Below, piece after piece: positions 1-6,750 of a DNA stretch of 6,909 bases. The position numbers were made by a program, and so were the translations under genes. This stretch comes from Pseudopedobacter sp. (GTDB lineage: Bacteria > Bacteroidota > Bacteroidia > Sphingobacteriales > Sphingobacteriaceae): positions 1 through 6,909 of the forward strand of contig JACMNZ010000010.1 of the NCBI GenBank assembly GCA_014378285.1, written 5' to 3'. The notes beneath the pieces are model-generated. The model was given only the letters and a program-made list of their open reading frames with translations, did no database searches and had not been told where the DNA came from. How positions within the stretch are numbered: the first letter of the stretch is position 1; the number at the start of each line of letters is the position of its first letter.

Positions 1-136
1 GTGCAAACTGACCAACCTTTAAACTGAAATAAGATTTTTCTAAAGCAAACCCTATCAATCTATCGCATAAAAATAGTAGCGCTGTAAATAAAGCTAAATT
101 TCTAAAAAATATTTTCAGGTTTAACTTTTCCATCAT
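1..136 (-). CDS. N-terminal fragment of a signal-anchored protein, probable MBOAT partner (SGNH-like); cut by window edge
   Basis: Seen: after the MBOAT stop, an open frame begins with two consecutive ATG codons (first base 136 or 133) and stays open to the window edge, giving 45 codons. The first ATG shares its A with the MBOAT stop (TAATG), which favours it and implies translational coupling. The peptide has a short basic start (MMEKLNLKIFFRN), then a hydrophobic segment at about residues 14-24 (LALFTALLFLC), then DRLIGFALEKSYFSLKVGQ. A basic start plus one hydrophobic helix suggests an uncleaved signal anchor with the rest of the protein in the periplasm. Known: MBOAT acyltransferases of the AlgI type are commonly followed by a membrane-anchored SGNH-like protein (AlgJ/AlgX role) that passes the acyl group to the polymer. 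The pattern 'D-[RK]-[IL]-IG-x-x-LE-x-x-YF' resembles the N-termini of such hypothetical proteins in Bacteroidota. The catalytic region lies outside the window, so the family assignment is inference. Confidence 0.65.
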   Translation of the reverse strand, partial: MMEKLNLKIFFRNLALFTALLFLCDRLIGFALEKSYFSLKVGQFA

Positions 137-1563
137 TAAAATTGAAAGTAAATAAACTGACCACCGTTAAAAACCCCAAATATCAAAATGACAAATAGCA
201 ACCCAATTACAGAAGCATACCTAACAAAGGGATACTTATTATCCATCATTTTAATAGATGGTTTAAATTCCATAAAATATTCAATGATAAATAGTAAGGT
301 TATCGCAATAAAACAATGCCCTAACTGGTTAATTCCATTTCCTAAAAACGGCATTTCACCAAAAGTTTTAAGGTTTGCTATCAATTGAAAAGAATCTGAA
401 AGTGTATGCGCCCTAAAGAAAATCCACGCAAAAGTGACAATGATAAAGACAAAAATCCCTTTTAAAAGATTAAAAGCTTTTAAACCAAATTGTGGTAGTT
501 TATTTTCAAAAATACCCAAAGGTCTTTTTATGATTAAGCCAACAATTTGATAAAATCCATGCAAAGCGCCCCAAATGATAAAATTATAACTAGCTCCATG
601 CCATAAACCACTGATAATAAAAACGATAAAAAGATTTAAGATTCTCCTTGATATTTTTACCCGATTGCCACCTAATGGGATGTATAGATAATCCCTAAAC
701 CAGGTAGAAAGTGAAATGTGCCATCTTCCCCAAAATTCTGAAATTGATTTGGCAAAATAAGGGCGTTTAAAATTGGTCATTAAATCAAAACCCATGGTTC
801 TGGCGGCGCCAATGGCAATATCAGAATAACCAGAGAAATCGCAATAGATTTGTATTGCAAAAAAAATCGAGCTTAAAACAACTGTGGAGCCATTATGAAG
901 CTCTGGATTTGGATAAACGGTATCTACATAAATAGAAAGTCGGTCTGCTACCACCAATTTTTTAAAAAATCCCCAAGCCATTTGTTTCAAACCTTCCGAC
1001 ATATTCGCATAAGAAAATTGATGCTTTGTATGCAATTGAGGCAAAATATTCTGTGGCCTTTCTATTGGTCCGGCGACTAATTGAGGGTAAAACATAACGT
1101 ATAAGCTGTAAATGCCAAAATGTTTTTCTGCTTTTTGGTTACCACGATAAACTTCTATGGTATAACTCATTGCCTGGAAAGTATGAAATGATAACCCAAT
1201 AGGCAACAGGATATTAAGATAGGGTATATGGTTTTTTAAATCGACACTGGTGGCTAAAAACGAAATATTATCGTTAATAAAATTATAATATTTGAATATG
1301 GCCAAGATGCCAATATTGGCTATTAAGCTACATATCAATAGTAATTTACGCTTTTTACCGATGGATTTTTCAATGTAAATTCCTGCTAAATAATCTACAA
1401 TAATGGTGAAACCTAGTATGAGGATATAAACCGGAACAAATGCCATATAGAAATAACAACTTGCAGCCAACAACAAAAACCATCGATTTTTATAGGGTAA
1501 AATGTAATATAGAAAGGTTACAATTACAAAAAAGAAAACAAAATCCAGTGAGTTAAACAGCAT
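136..1563 (-). CDS. MBOAT family O-acyltransferase (AlgI/DltB-like), probable polysaccharide O-acetylase
   Basis: A 475-residue multi-spanning inner-membrane protein of the membrane-bound O-acyltransferase family; the length is typical for AlgI-like members. The start MLFNSLDFVFFF is the characteristic N-terminus of this family, which fixes the start codon. Visible motifs: FQAMSYTIEVYRG (about 129-141), YPQLVAGPIERP (159-170), QIYCDFSGYSDIAIG (238-252), the signature FWGRWHISLSTWFRDYLY (277-294) followed by IPLGGNR, and SGLWHGASYNFIIWG (318-332). His322 in WHGA matches the essential membrane-embedded histidine of the family; His282 in the RWH motif is the other conserved one. Family role: transfer of an acyl group, usually acetyl, from a cytoplasmic donor across the membrane to an extracytoplasmic acceptor such as a polysaccharide. 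The gene starts 3 bases after the upstream glycosyltransferase and overlaps the next start by one base. Its place in a glycosyltransferase operon supports acylation of that operon's polymer; the acyl group and target sugar cannot be read from sequence. Confidence 0.95.
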   Translation of the reverse strand: MLFNSLDFVFFFVIVTFLYYILPYKNRWFLLLAASCYFYMAFVPVYILILGFTIIVDYLAGIYIEKSIGKKRKLLLICSLIANIGILAIFKYYNFINDNISFLATSVDLKNHIPYLNILLPIGLSFHTFQAMSYTIEVYRGNQKAEKHFGIYSLYVMFYPQLVAGPIERPQNILPQLHTKHQFSYANMSEGLKQMAWGFFKKLVVADRLSIYVDTVYPNPELHNGSTVVLSSIFFAIQIYCDFSGYSDIAIGAARTMGFDLMTNFKRPYFAKSISEFWGRWHISLSTWFRDYLYIPLGGNRVKISRRILNLFIVFIISGLWHGASYNFIIWGALHGFYQIVGLIIKRPLGIFENKLPQFGLKAFNLLKGIFVFIIVTFAWIFFRAHTLSDSFQLIANLKTFGEMPFLGNGINQLGHCFIAITLLFIIEYFMEFKPSIKMMDNKYPFVRYASVIGLLFVILIFGVFNGGQFIYFQF

Positions 1564-1566
1564 AAA

Positions 1567-2667
1567 CTAAGCAAGAGTTTTATATAGTGCTAACGTTTTG
1601 TCCATTGATTTTTGTAGAGGGAAATCCATTAATCTTATGTTTCCTTTATCAATTAATCGTTTCCTTAATTCGCTATCGCTGATTAATTTCTCTATCTGAT
1701 AAATTAAATCTTCCAAATCAAAAGGACTAAAAAAAGCAGCAGCATCATTTGCAATTTCTTCAAAACAATCTGTTTTACTTAATAAAACAGGGCAATTTCC
1801 TTTAAAAGCTTCTAAAATAGGTAATCCAAAACCTTCATACAAAGATGGATATATGAAAAGTAAAGCATTTTTGTACAAATAATTCAGCTGTCCATCGCTA
1901 ACATTAAAATGTTTTACCTTATCATTTAGCTTTAAACGATTAATGGTCTCAACATCTACACCTTCTAAATTTCCTCCTCCAGATAAAACCAATTGTATAT
2001 CTGGGTTTTTTTTTGAGATTTCTGCAAAAGCATCCAATAGTAGATAAAAGTTTTTATAACCGCCTCTATCACCAATAAAAAGCAAATAGTGTTGCGGCAG
2101 ATCTTTTATTTGTTCAAAAAATAATGGTGTTTCTAAATCAATACCATGATAAATTACTTCTACTTTTTTTTCATCAACTGGCAAATAAGTCAATAAATCT
2201 CTTTTTGTGGTTTCAGAAATTGCAATTATTTTATCCGCTCTGTTGGCGCTTAATCTTTTATAATTAGTTAATGGGTCTTTTACCCAAAAATACTGAGGCA
2301 AGCGTTCATGGGTCATATCATGAATGGTAGTGACAACTGGTTTTTTTACCTTATCGATAAAATAAGGTTCGTAATATGTGGGATGAAAAATATCGAAACT
2401 GTTTTGATTGAGCAGATATTTACAATACAACTGGTTTATTTTGAAAGTTCTAAAACCGTATTCAGATTTTAGGAAATAATCGGCGAAAGCATTATTTAAG
2501 ATTTGCTTTTCATCTTTAATATAATAGTTTTTAGAATTTGCAACGCCTAGTAAATAATCAAAATCTGGATGTTGCTTAATGGTATTGATGATGTTGGCAA
2601 AATATCGACTGATGCCTCCAAACTTTTGAGTGGTAAATTTTTGATGATCAAAAAAGATTTTCGGCAT
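1567..2667 (-). CDS. GT4-family (GT-B fold) glycosyltransferase
   Basis: A 366-residue cytoplasmic retaining glycosyltransferase of the GT4 type, with no membrane segment. The N-terminal acceptor-side domain opens with IFFDHQKF and the glycine-rich FGGISRYF (16-23), followed by TIHDMTHERLPQYF (about 114-127), ADKIIAISETTKRDLL (144-159) and VIYHGID (171-177). The C-terminal nucleotide-sugar domain has LFIGDRGGYKNFYLLLDAF (196-214), a glycine-rich LSGGGN (228-233), and YPSLYEGFGLPILEAF (273-288), which contains the intact EX7E motif E278/E286. The layout resembles mannosyltransferase-type GT4 enzymes, but donor sugar and linkage cannot be assigned. The ATG lies 2 bases after the upstream stop, so the two genes are probably co-translated, and the MBOAT gene follows after 3 bases. 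Likely job: adding one sugar to the lipid-linked repeat unit. Confidence 0.93.
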   Translation of the reverse strand: MPKIFFDHQKFTTQKFGGISRYFANIINTIKQHPDFDYLLGVANSKNYYIKDEKQILNNAFADYFLKSEYGFRTFKINQLYCKYLLNQNSFDIFHPTYYEPYFIDKVKKPVVTTIHDMTHERLPQYFWVKDPLTNYKRLSANRADKIIAISETTKRDLLTYLPVDEKKVEVIYHGIDLETPLFFEQIKDLPQHYLLFIGDRGGYKNFYLLLDAFAEISKKNPDIQLVLSGGGNLEGVDVETINRLKLNDKVKHFNVSDGQLNYLYKNALLFIYPSLYEGFGLPILEAFKGNCPVLLSKTDCFEEIANDAAAFFSPFDLEDLIYQIEKLISDSELRKRLIDKGNIRLMDFPLQKSMDKTLALYKTLA

Positions 2668-2669
2668 AA

Positions 2670-3878
2670 TTAATCTTCCTTCATTTCTAAATGTTTTTGC
2701 AAGATATTAGAAAATTCATCTAATCTTTTATCCCAAGTATTATCTTTTGCAGCTTTTAACCTTAGGTTTTGTTTTTCTTGGCTATCATTAACCAAAGCAT
2801 CATTAATTGCATCAGAAAACTCTTTGGCAGTTTTACAAAATGGCACTGTTCCGTTTGTAAATTCATCTAAATCAATGTTGAAATCTGTAGAGACAACGGG
2901 TTTTCCGCTTCCCAGATATTCAAATAGCTTCAATGGAAAAATGGTATGGCTAACATTATCTTTTTTAAATGGAATAATGGCAATATCAAATCCTTTTAAA
3001 ACGGAAGGCATTAATTTATAAGCTACTTGTTCAATCAAATAAAGATTAGGTGTCTCTTTATTTATCTTCTGAAGAAATTCTGCCTCAATAGGGCCAACAA
3101 AAACAAAGCTTTTATCGCTATTCATTTTCATCACCTTTTCTAACATCCTGTAATCTACCCTTCTTTCTATGTTTCCCAAATAACCAATAATTGGTTTTTT
3201 TATTCCGATAATTTTTGGATGAATTTCAGTTTTTGCTGAATTGGCTTTTTCGCTGTGTTCAAAATCGGCAGCGTTAGGCACAAAAAAAGTATGGGGATGT
3301 TGTTCTAATTTATTTCTATACAATTGTTTACTGGTACAAATCACTAAATCTGAATCTTTTAATATGATTTCTTCTGATAAATGACCGTGTTTTGCATCAT
3401 AATCTTCTATAATTGGATCTACACAATGGTAAACATTAAGCTTAGCATTTAGCAATTTCCCAATATTTGGGTAATGGATATTGAAAGAATTGATGAAGAT
3501 AAAATCTATAATTTTATACTTTTTGATGGTTTTCTTTATCCTTTTCACTATTACACTTTCATTATATTTTAAAAGTTTTCTGTATAAAGAACCTTCAGGT
3601 ATAAAATTGATAGATAGGAGTAAAGGAGTGATTAAAATATGAAGATTTGGCGTTTCGGTTGCTAATAATCCATCGGAGGATTTGGTAAATAGATCTTTTT
3701 TTTTTTTAAATTCTGGAGAAGTTTTTAATCGATAATAATCTTTTATAGTTGCGGGATACTCGATATAAAAAACCGTATTGTTTTTTGATAAGTATTTAGC
3801 TACTGTAAAACCTGTAGATTCTACAGGAGCATCATATTTTGCATTGCTTAAGATAAATACAAAAGTGTTTTCCAGCAT
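2670..3878 (-). CDS. TuaH-like GT-B glycosyltransferase (GT4/GT1-like)
   Basis: A 402-residue soluble GT-B glycosyltransferase resembling the TuaH/WcaI-like group found in teichuronic acid and exopolysaccharide loci. The N-terminal half has FVFILSNAKYDAP (6-18), a strand/linker near FYIEYP (37-42), YHCVDPIIEDYDA (150-162; the position where relatives have a Y-D-C-x-D-type motif) and DLVICTSKQLYRNK (177-190), then FVPNAADFEH (199-208). The donor-binding half has IGYLGNIERRVDY (231-243), FVFVGPIE (258-265) and the signature FPLKLFEYLGSGKPVVSTD (314-332). Glu320 is the conserved second glutamate of an EX7E-type motif, while the first position is Thr312. No transmembrane segment is visible. A run of 12 A bases encodes Lys58-Lys61. 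The gene follows the largest intergenic gap in the operon and ends 2 bases before the next glycosyltransferase. Donor and acceptor sugars are unknown. Confidence 0.88.
   Translation of the reverse strand: MLENTFVFILSNAKYDAPVESTGFTVAKYLSKNNTVFYIEYPATIKDYYRLKTSPEFKKKKDLFTKSSDGLLATETPNLHILITPLLLSINFIPEGSLYRKLLKYNESVIVKRIKKTIKKYKIIDFIFINSFNIHYPNIGKLLNAKLNVYHCVDPIIEDYDAKHGHLSEEIILKDSDLVICTSKQLYRNKLEQHPHTFFVPNAADFEHSEKANSAKTEIHPKIIGIKKPIIGYLGNIERRVDYRMLEKVMKMNSDKSFVFVGPIEAEFLQKINKETPNLYLIEQVAYKLMPSVLKGFDIAIIPFKKDNVSHTIFPLKLFEYLGSGKPVVSTDFNIDLDEFTNGTVPFCKTAKEFSDAINDALVNDSQEKQNLRLKAAKDNTWDKRLDEFSNILQKHLEMKED
2675..2681 (-). promoter_or_regulatory. Shine-Dalgarno-like purine run upstream of the GT4 start
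   Basis: On the minus strand AAGGAAG sits within the last codons of the upstream gene, and its AAGGA core is 9 bases before the ATG at 2667. It is the only clear Shine-Dalgarno-like match among the gene starts here; the others have A/T-rich leaders, as is usual in Bacteroidota. It may be incidental, because it encodes Lys-Glu at the end of the upstream protein. Confidence 0.25.
3696..3707 (-). repeat. 12-base poly-A homopolymer inside the TuaH-like glycosyltransferase gene
   Basis: Twelve consecutive T on the plus strand read as A12 in the coding strand, encoding four lysines (residues 58-61) between TTT and GAT. It is long enough to be a candidate for polymerase slippage. I translated both shifted frames by hand: loss of one A reaches TAG within about a dozen codons, and gain of one A reaches TGA after roughly 33 codons. 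Any single-base length change would therefore truncate the enzyme early. Confidence 0.9.
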
Positions 3879-3947
3879 TAAATTCTATTTATTGTTAAAA
3901 TTAACGTTCCTAAAATAAACAATTAGAAATCAATAATTAAAATATTG
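3879..3947 (-). other. 69-base AT-rich intergenic gap, possible site of an internal promoter
   Basis: This is the longest non-coding stretch between genes in the window. On the minus strand it contains ATTG, 16 bases, then TAATTTTA, which resembles the Bacteroidota -33 (TTG/TTTG) and -7 (TAnnTTTG) elements, except that the last base of the -7 box is A instead of G and the spacer is shorter than usual. It also holds the short inverted repeat GTTAA-TT-TTAAC. In DNA this AT-rich such matches arise by chance, so an internal promoter is only a possibility. There is no GC-rich hairpin with a T tract, so I see no terminator. Confidence 0.2.
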
Positions 3948-5441
3948 TTAAACCACCCTGCAGTCTATTATTTTCTTCTTTTTTTCTTGTACGATATTGG
4001 GTAATGAATCTTGTATTTTATCATCAAATATTTTTGTTAAGGTGATGATAGCCAAAACCAAATAGAAATAAATACTGAGTGGATATTGTACAATAGCCTC
4101 TTGTGGATAATTTGCCAATGAAAAAGCAAATACGATCAATATCATGGATAAACAGATTGCCCTTAACTCTGGATCTTTAATGGTAAAAAAGTTTATAATC
4201 CCAACGTAAAGACTAGTAAACATGATACTACAAATTAATAGTAAACCAACCCAGCCTAACTCCATGGCAACCCTAACATAACCACTGTCTGGTGGAAACT
4301 GCGCTAAAAATGAATTAGGCGCAAATCGTGTTCCCCAAACACCAGAACCGCCTAAACCGCCACCAAATGGATGGGTTTGTATAAAGGGTTGTACCTTTTT
4401 TTGGTTAAGCTTACGCACATTGTAAGATGCATCATCATTTGGTCTAAAAGCAGTTTGAAAACGAGCCAATGTTGAATTTGATGTTGGTGCGTTGATTAAT
4501 ATTAAAAAAACGATACTTAACGGAATTGTAGCAGCAATTAAATATTTATTCAGTTTCAAAACCACTAGCATCAAGAAAGCGGCTGGAACTAATATATATG
4601 CCGATCTTGTGCCCGAATAAGTCATTACGGTTAAAAAAAGAACGGCCATTGCCACTAAAGCGAATTTCCATTTTGTTTTATAGGGCCCGGTTAATAAGCC
4701 TATACATAATAATGCCGAAGCAGCCATATTATAAGAAAAAGATACAGGATCAGAAAATATGGCATTTTTTCTCCAACGTCCGTCAATAAAGTTTAGGTTG
4801 ATGTATAACTGATCGTATTGGTTCTTTTGCTCAAAGGCAAAGAAACCAAAGTATTCTTGTTTAATTGCCCATAAGGCAGCAAATACAGATAAGGACAACC
4901 AAAATATTATAATGGTTCTTAAAAACTTTACGCTATCTATATAATAAGTGAATATATAATAAGAAAGCATTACCAATGCAACACTTCTAATGGTATAAAG
5001 CCATGCTAATTTTGATGCCGCAACAGGATTAAAAACTTGTAATAAATTATAACCTATCCAAATAACTAATATGTAGGATATTGGATTTTTGAATATCCAA
5101 TAATTACGGTTATATTTTTGTTTGATGAAAAAAGCTAAGGTTAAAACAACCAACATTCCATCCATTAGCGTACCTAAAGGGAAAGTAGTGGTAACTAAAG
5201 TAATTAAGAAGATGATGAAATAAGAACCAAACATTAAAGCTAGAACCGCAAATTTGGGTTCTTTAATAACTAGATAAATAAAGACTATAACAAAAGAAAA
5301 AACTAGGGGCAGTAAACCATATTTAAAGCCATAGTTAGTAAAAACAAAGGCACTAATTATGGATAGTAATATCATAATGATCAATGCAACTGGCAATTTT
5401 GATTTATCGTAACCTTCGGATTGGAGTTCTAAGTTTTCCAT
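3948..5441 (-). CDS. O-antigen ligase/polymerase family membrane protein (Wzy/WaaL-like)
   Basis: A 497-residue inner-membrane protein with roughly a dozen hydrophobic segments, beginning after a short polar N-terminus (first helix about 17-35), with a large loop in the C-terminal half. Recognisable pieces of the Wzy_C/O-antigen ligase family are YSGTRSAYI (275-283), THPFGGGLGGSG (356-367) in the periplasmic loop, and PPDSGYVRVAMELGWVGLLL (383-402) entering the next membrane helix. FSDPVSFSYNMA (229-240) is also typical. Family members either polymerise lipid-linked repeat units (Wzy) or ligate a chain to a lipid or protein acceptor (WaaL); sequence alone separates them poorly. I prefer polymerase because of the adjacent Wzc-like and glycosyltransferase genes and the absence of lipid A-core genes. 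The ATG shares its A with the stop of the 43-residue upstream gene (TAATG). The C-terminal tail is lysine-rich and probably cytoplasmic. Confidence 0.88.
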   Translation of the reverse strand: MENLELQSEGYDKSKLPVALIIMILLSIISAFVFTNYGFKYGLLPLVFSFVIVFIYLVIKEPKFAVLALMFGSYFIIFLITLVTTTFPLGTLMDGMLVVLTLAFFIKQKYNRNYWIFKNPISYILVIWIGYNLLQVFNPVAASKLAWLYTIRSVALVMLSYYIFTYYIDSVKFLRTIIIFWLSLSVFAALWAIKQEYFGFFAFEQKNQYDQLYINLNFIDGRWRKNAIFSDPVSFSYNMAASALLCIGLLTGPYKTKWKFALVAMAVLFLTVMTYSGTRSAYILVPAAFLMLVVLKLNKYLIAATIPLSIVFLILINAPTSNSTLARFQTAFRPNDDASYNVRKLNQKKVQPFIQTHPFGGGLGGSGVWGTRFAPNSFLAQFPPDSGYVRVAMELGWVGLLLICSIMFTSLYVGIINFFTIKDPELRAICLSMILIVFAFSLANYPQEAIVQYPLSIYFYLVLAIITLTKIFDDKIQDSLPNIVQEKKKKIIDCRVV

Positions 5442-5572
5442 TAAAAAAACACAATTTTAAAAACGAAAAAATAAACCAAAACAGCACAAATAATTATAGC
5501 TAACGTTCTTTTAAAACGAATTAAGTTAGCTTCATTTCTCTCTTTTACTGTTCCTATTGGATCTATCCTCAT
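5441..5572 (-). CDS. 43-residue single-span membrane protein, function unknown
   Basis: Seen: ATG at 5572 opens 43 codons ending in TAA, whose last A is the first base of the polymerase ATG. The product is a polar, charged N-terminus of about 22 residues (MRIDPIGTVKERNEANLIRF, then KR) and a hydrophobic C-terminal stretch from about residue 24 to the end (LAIIICAVLVYFFVFKIVFF). The positive-inside rule predicts the N-terminus in the cytoplasm with one helix ending at or near the periplasmic face. The gene fills all but 11 bases of what would otherwise be a 142-base gap in a very compact operon. That, together with the TAATG junction and the coherent charge/hydrophobic layout, supports it as a real gene, although it is below common annotation length limits. 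I do not recognise the family. Inference: it may be an accessory subunit of the polymerase or of the glycosyltransferase encoded before it. The leader TTGAATTTAAG has no clear Shine-Dalgarno. Confidence 0.72.
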   Translation of the reverse strand: MRIDPIGTVKERNEANLIRFKRTLAIIICAVLVYFFVFKIVFF

Positions 5573-5583
5573 CTTAAATTCAA

Positions 5584-6750
5584 TTAATCTTTAATTTCTT
5601 GATGTTTGGTTGCCACCGATATTTTATTTGCAGATCTAATTTTTGTTAACGACAAAACTTGGTAAAACATAAATTTTGGAATTCCTATTAAAGCGTTGTA
5701 AATTCTTTTATCAGCTTTGCTTTTTGACAGAGCCAATAAAAAACTTGCAATAAAAAAAATAAAACCTAAAAGCCAAATCACATAATTAAATCCTAAAATT
5801 ATATTGACAAACATTGCCAACATCGATAATAATAAGAATATAAAAAGGGGAGGTCTTAATAACACAAAACCGAAAATAAATTGGTTTAGTGAAGGTGTTA
5901 TAATTCCCTTTTTTATCAACCCAAAACCGTAACTAAAATATTTAAACCAAGTATTTATCCATCGTGATCTTTGCTTTACCAATTGATCTTTATTGGATGT
6001 TTTTTGATCATAAACTATCGCTTTGGCGTTAAATGCTATTCTTATATTTTGTTTTACCAACCAATTTTGTAAAACCTTATCAAAACCTGCCCCGCTTACT
6101 TTGTTGTGGTTTAAAAACTGTTGATAAATATCGGTTTTAAATGCCATCCCAGATCCTGCTAGTGTTGCTGAAGAACCGCTTTTAAACAATAATTCCCCAT
6201 CATAATAATGGTAATAAATATCCCTGGCGGCATCTAAACATGCATAAGTGGTATCTAAATTTTTTGCTGCTCTTATTCCTTGTACTGCTTTAAAACCTGC
6301 TTCAAAATTTTTATTTATTTCTGATAAATAATGCACATCTACAATATTATCGCTATCAATTATAGTAATTACATTATGGTTACGAATAAAATGTTTAGTT
6401 GCATATTCATGAGAGCCGGTGTTACTTGCAATAATTTGCGCTGGCCTTAACACTTTTACTCTTTCATCTTCAAAAATCAAAGAAGACACATCACAATCAT
6501 CGGCAACTAAATAAACTATAAAATTTTGATGGCTCTGGTTTAAAATGGATTCCACAACACTTTTAAGTTGAAAGGTTTGTTGGTAAGCAGTAACGATAAT
6601 TGCAAAATCAAATTCTTTATTTTTTTTATCGATAAAAAAAGATTGCCTTTTAAATAAGTTAAAAATAAACAAGGCAATAGGGAAAAATAGGTGGTAACCG
6701 ATAAGTATTTGTAAAACTAGCCAACCGATCTCTATTGCTTCTTTTATCAT
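5584..6750 (-). CDS. Membrane-anchored family 2 (GT-A fold) glycosyltransferase
   Basis: A 388-residue inverting glycosyltransferase with a cytoplasmic GT-A catalytic domain held between membrane helices. One N-terminal helix (about 9-32) is followed by FAIIVTAYQQTFQLKSVVES (49-68), VADDCD (82-87), the DxD-type metal/UDP site IDSDN (131-135), ATLAGSGMAF (195-204), GAGFDKVLQNWL (220-231) and the acceptor/glucan-binding signature KQRSRW (259-264), then hydrophobic helices at about 291-342. The Q-x-x-R-W motif and the membrane layout are those of processive or cellulose-synthase-like GT2 enzymes, but similar non-processive enzymes exist, so processivity is not claimed. At the usual E/T-E-D catalytic-base motif the sequence reads GFD: Asp224 is kept while the preceding acidic residue is Phe223. 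Its ATG directly abuts the stop of the upstream Wzc-like gene (TAAATG), and the 43-residue gene follows after 11 bases. Donor sugar is unknown. Confidence 0.9.
   Translation of the reverse strand: MIKEAIEIGWLVLQILIGYHLFFPIALFIFNLFKRQSFFIDKKNKEFDFAIIVTAYQQTFQLKSVVESILNQSHQNFIVYLVADDCDVSSLIFEDERVKVLRPAQIIASNTGSHEYATKHFIRNHNVITIIDSDNIVDVHYLSEINKNFEAGFKAVQGIRAAKNLDTTYACLDAARDIYYHYYDGELLFKSGSSATLAGSGMAFKTDIYQQFLNHNKVSGAGFDKVLQNWLVKQNIRIAFNAKAIVYDQKTSNKDQLVKQRSRWINTWFKYFSYGFGLIKKGIITPSLNQFIFGFVLLRPPLFIFLLLSMLAMFVNIILGFNYVIWLLGFIFFIASFLLALSKSKADKRIYNALIGIPKFMFYQVLSLTKIRSANKISVATKHQEIKD

Noticed and set aside
188..388. Plus-strand open frame of 66 codons opposite the MBOAT gene
   Set aside because: It lies wholly antisense to a well-supported MBOAT gene with conserved motifs, and its product has no recognisable features; it is a by-product of AT-rich membrane-protein codons.
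895..1080. Plus-strand open frame of 61 codons opposite the MBOAT gene
   Set aside because: Antisense shadow with an unstructured, low-plausibility composition, in an operon read only on the minus strand.
2824..3021. Plus-strand open frame of 65 codons opposite the TuaH-like gene
   Set aside because: Covers the conserved donor-site region of the real gene on the opposite strand; no start context or family resemblance.
3696..3707. T12 run considered as the tail of a plus-strand terminator
   Set aside because: No GC-rich hairpin precedes it, no plus-strand gene ends there, and it encodes in-frame lysines on the minus strand.
3894..3905. Short inverted repeat GTTAA-AA-TTAAC in the intergenic gap, considered as terminator or operator
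   Set aside because: A five-base AT-only stem with a two-base loop is too weak for a terminator, and such palindromes are expected by chance in this AT-rich gap.
4598..4789. Plus-strand open frame of 63 codons opposite the polymerase gene
   Set aside because: Antisense to a coherent multi-span membrane protein; the translation shows no protein-like pattern.
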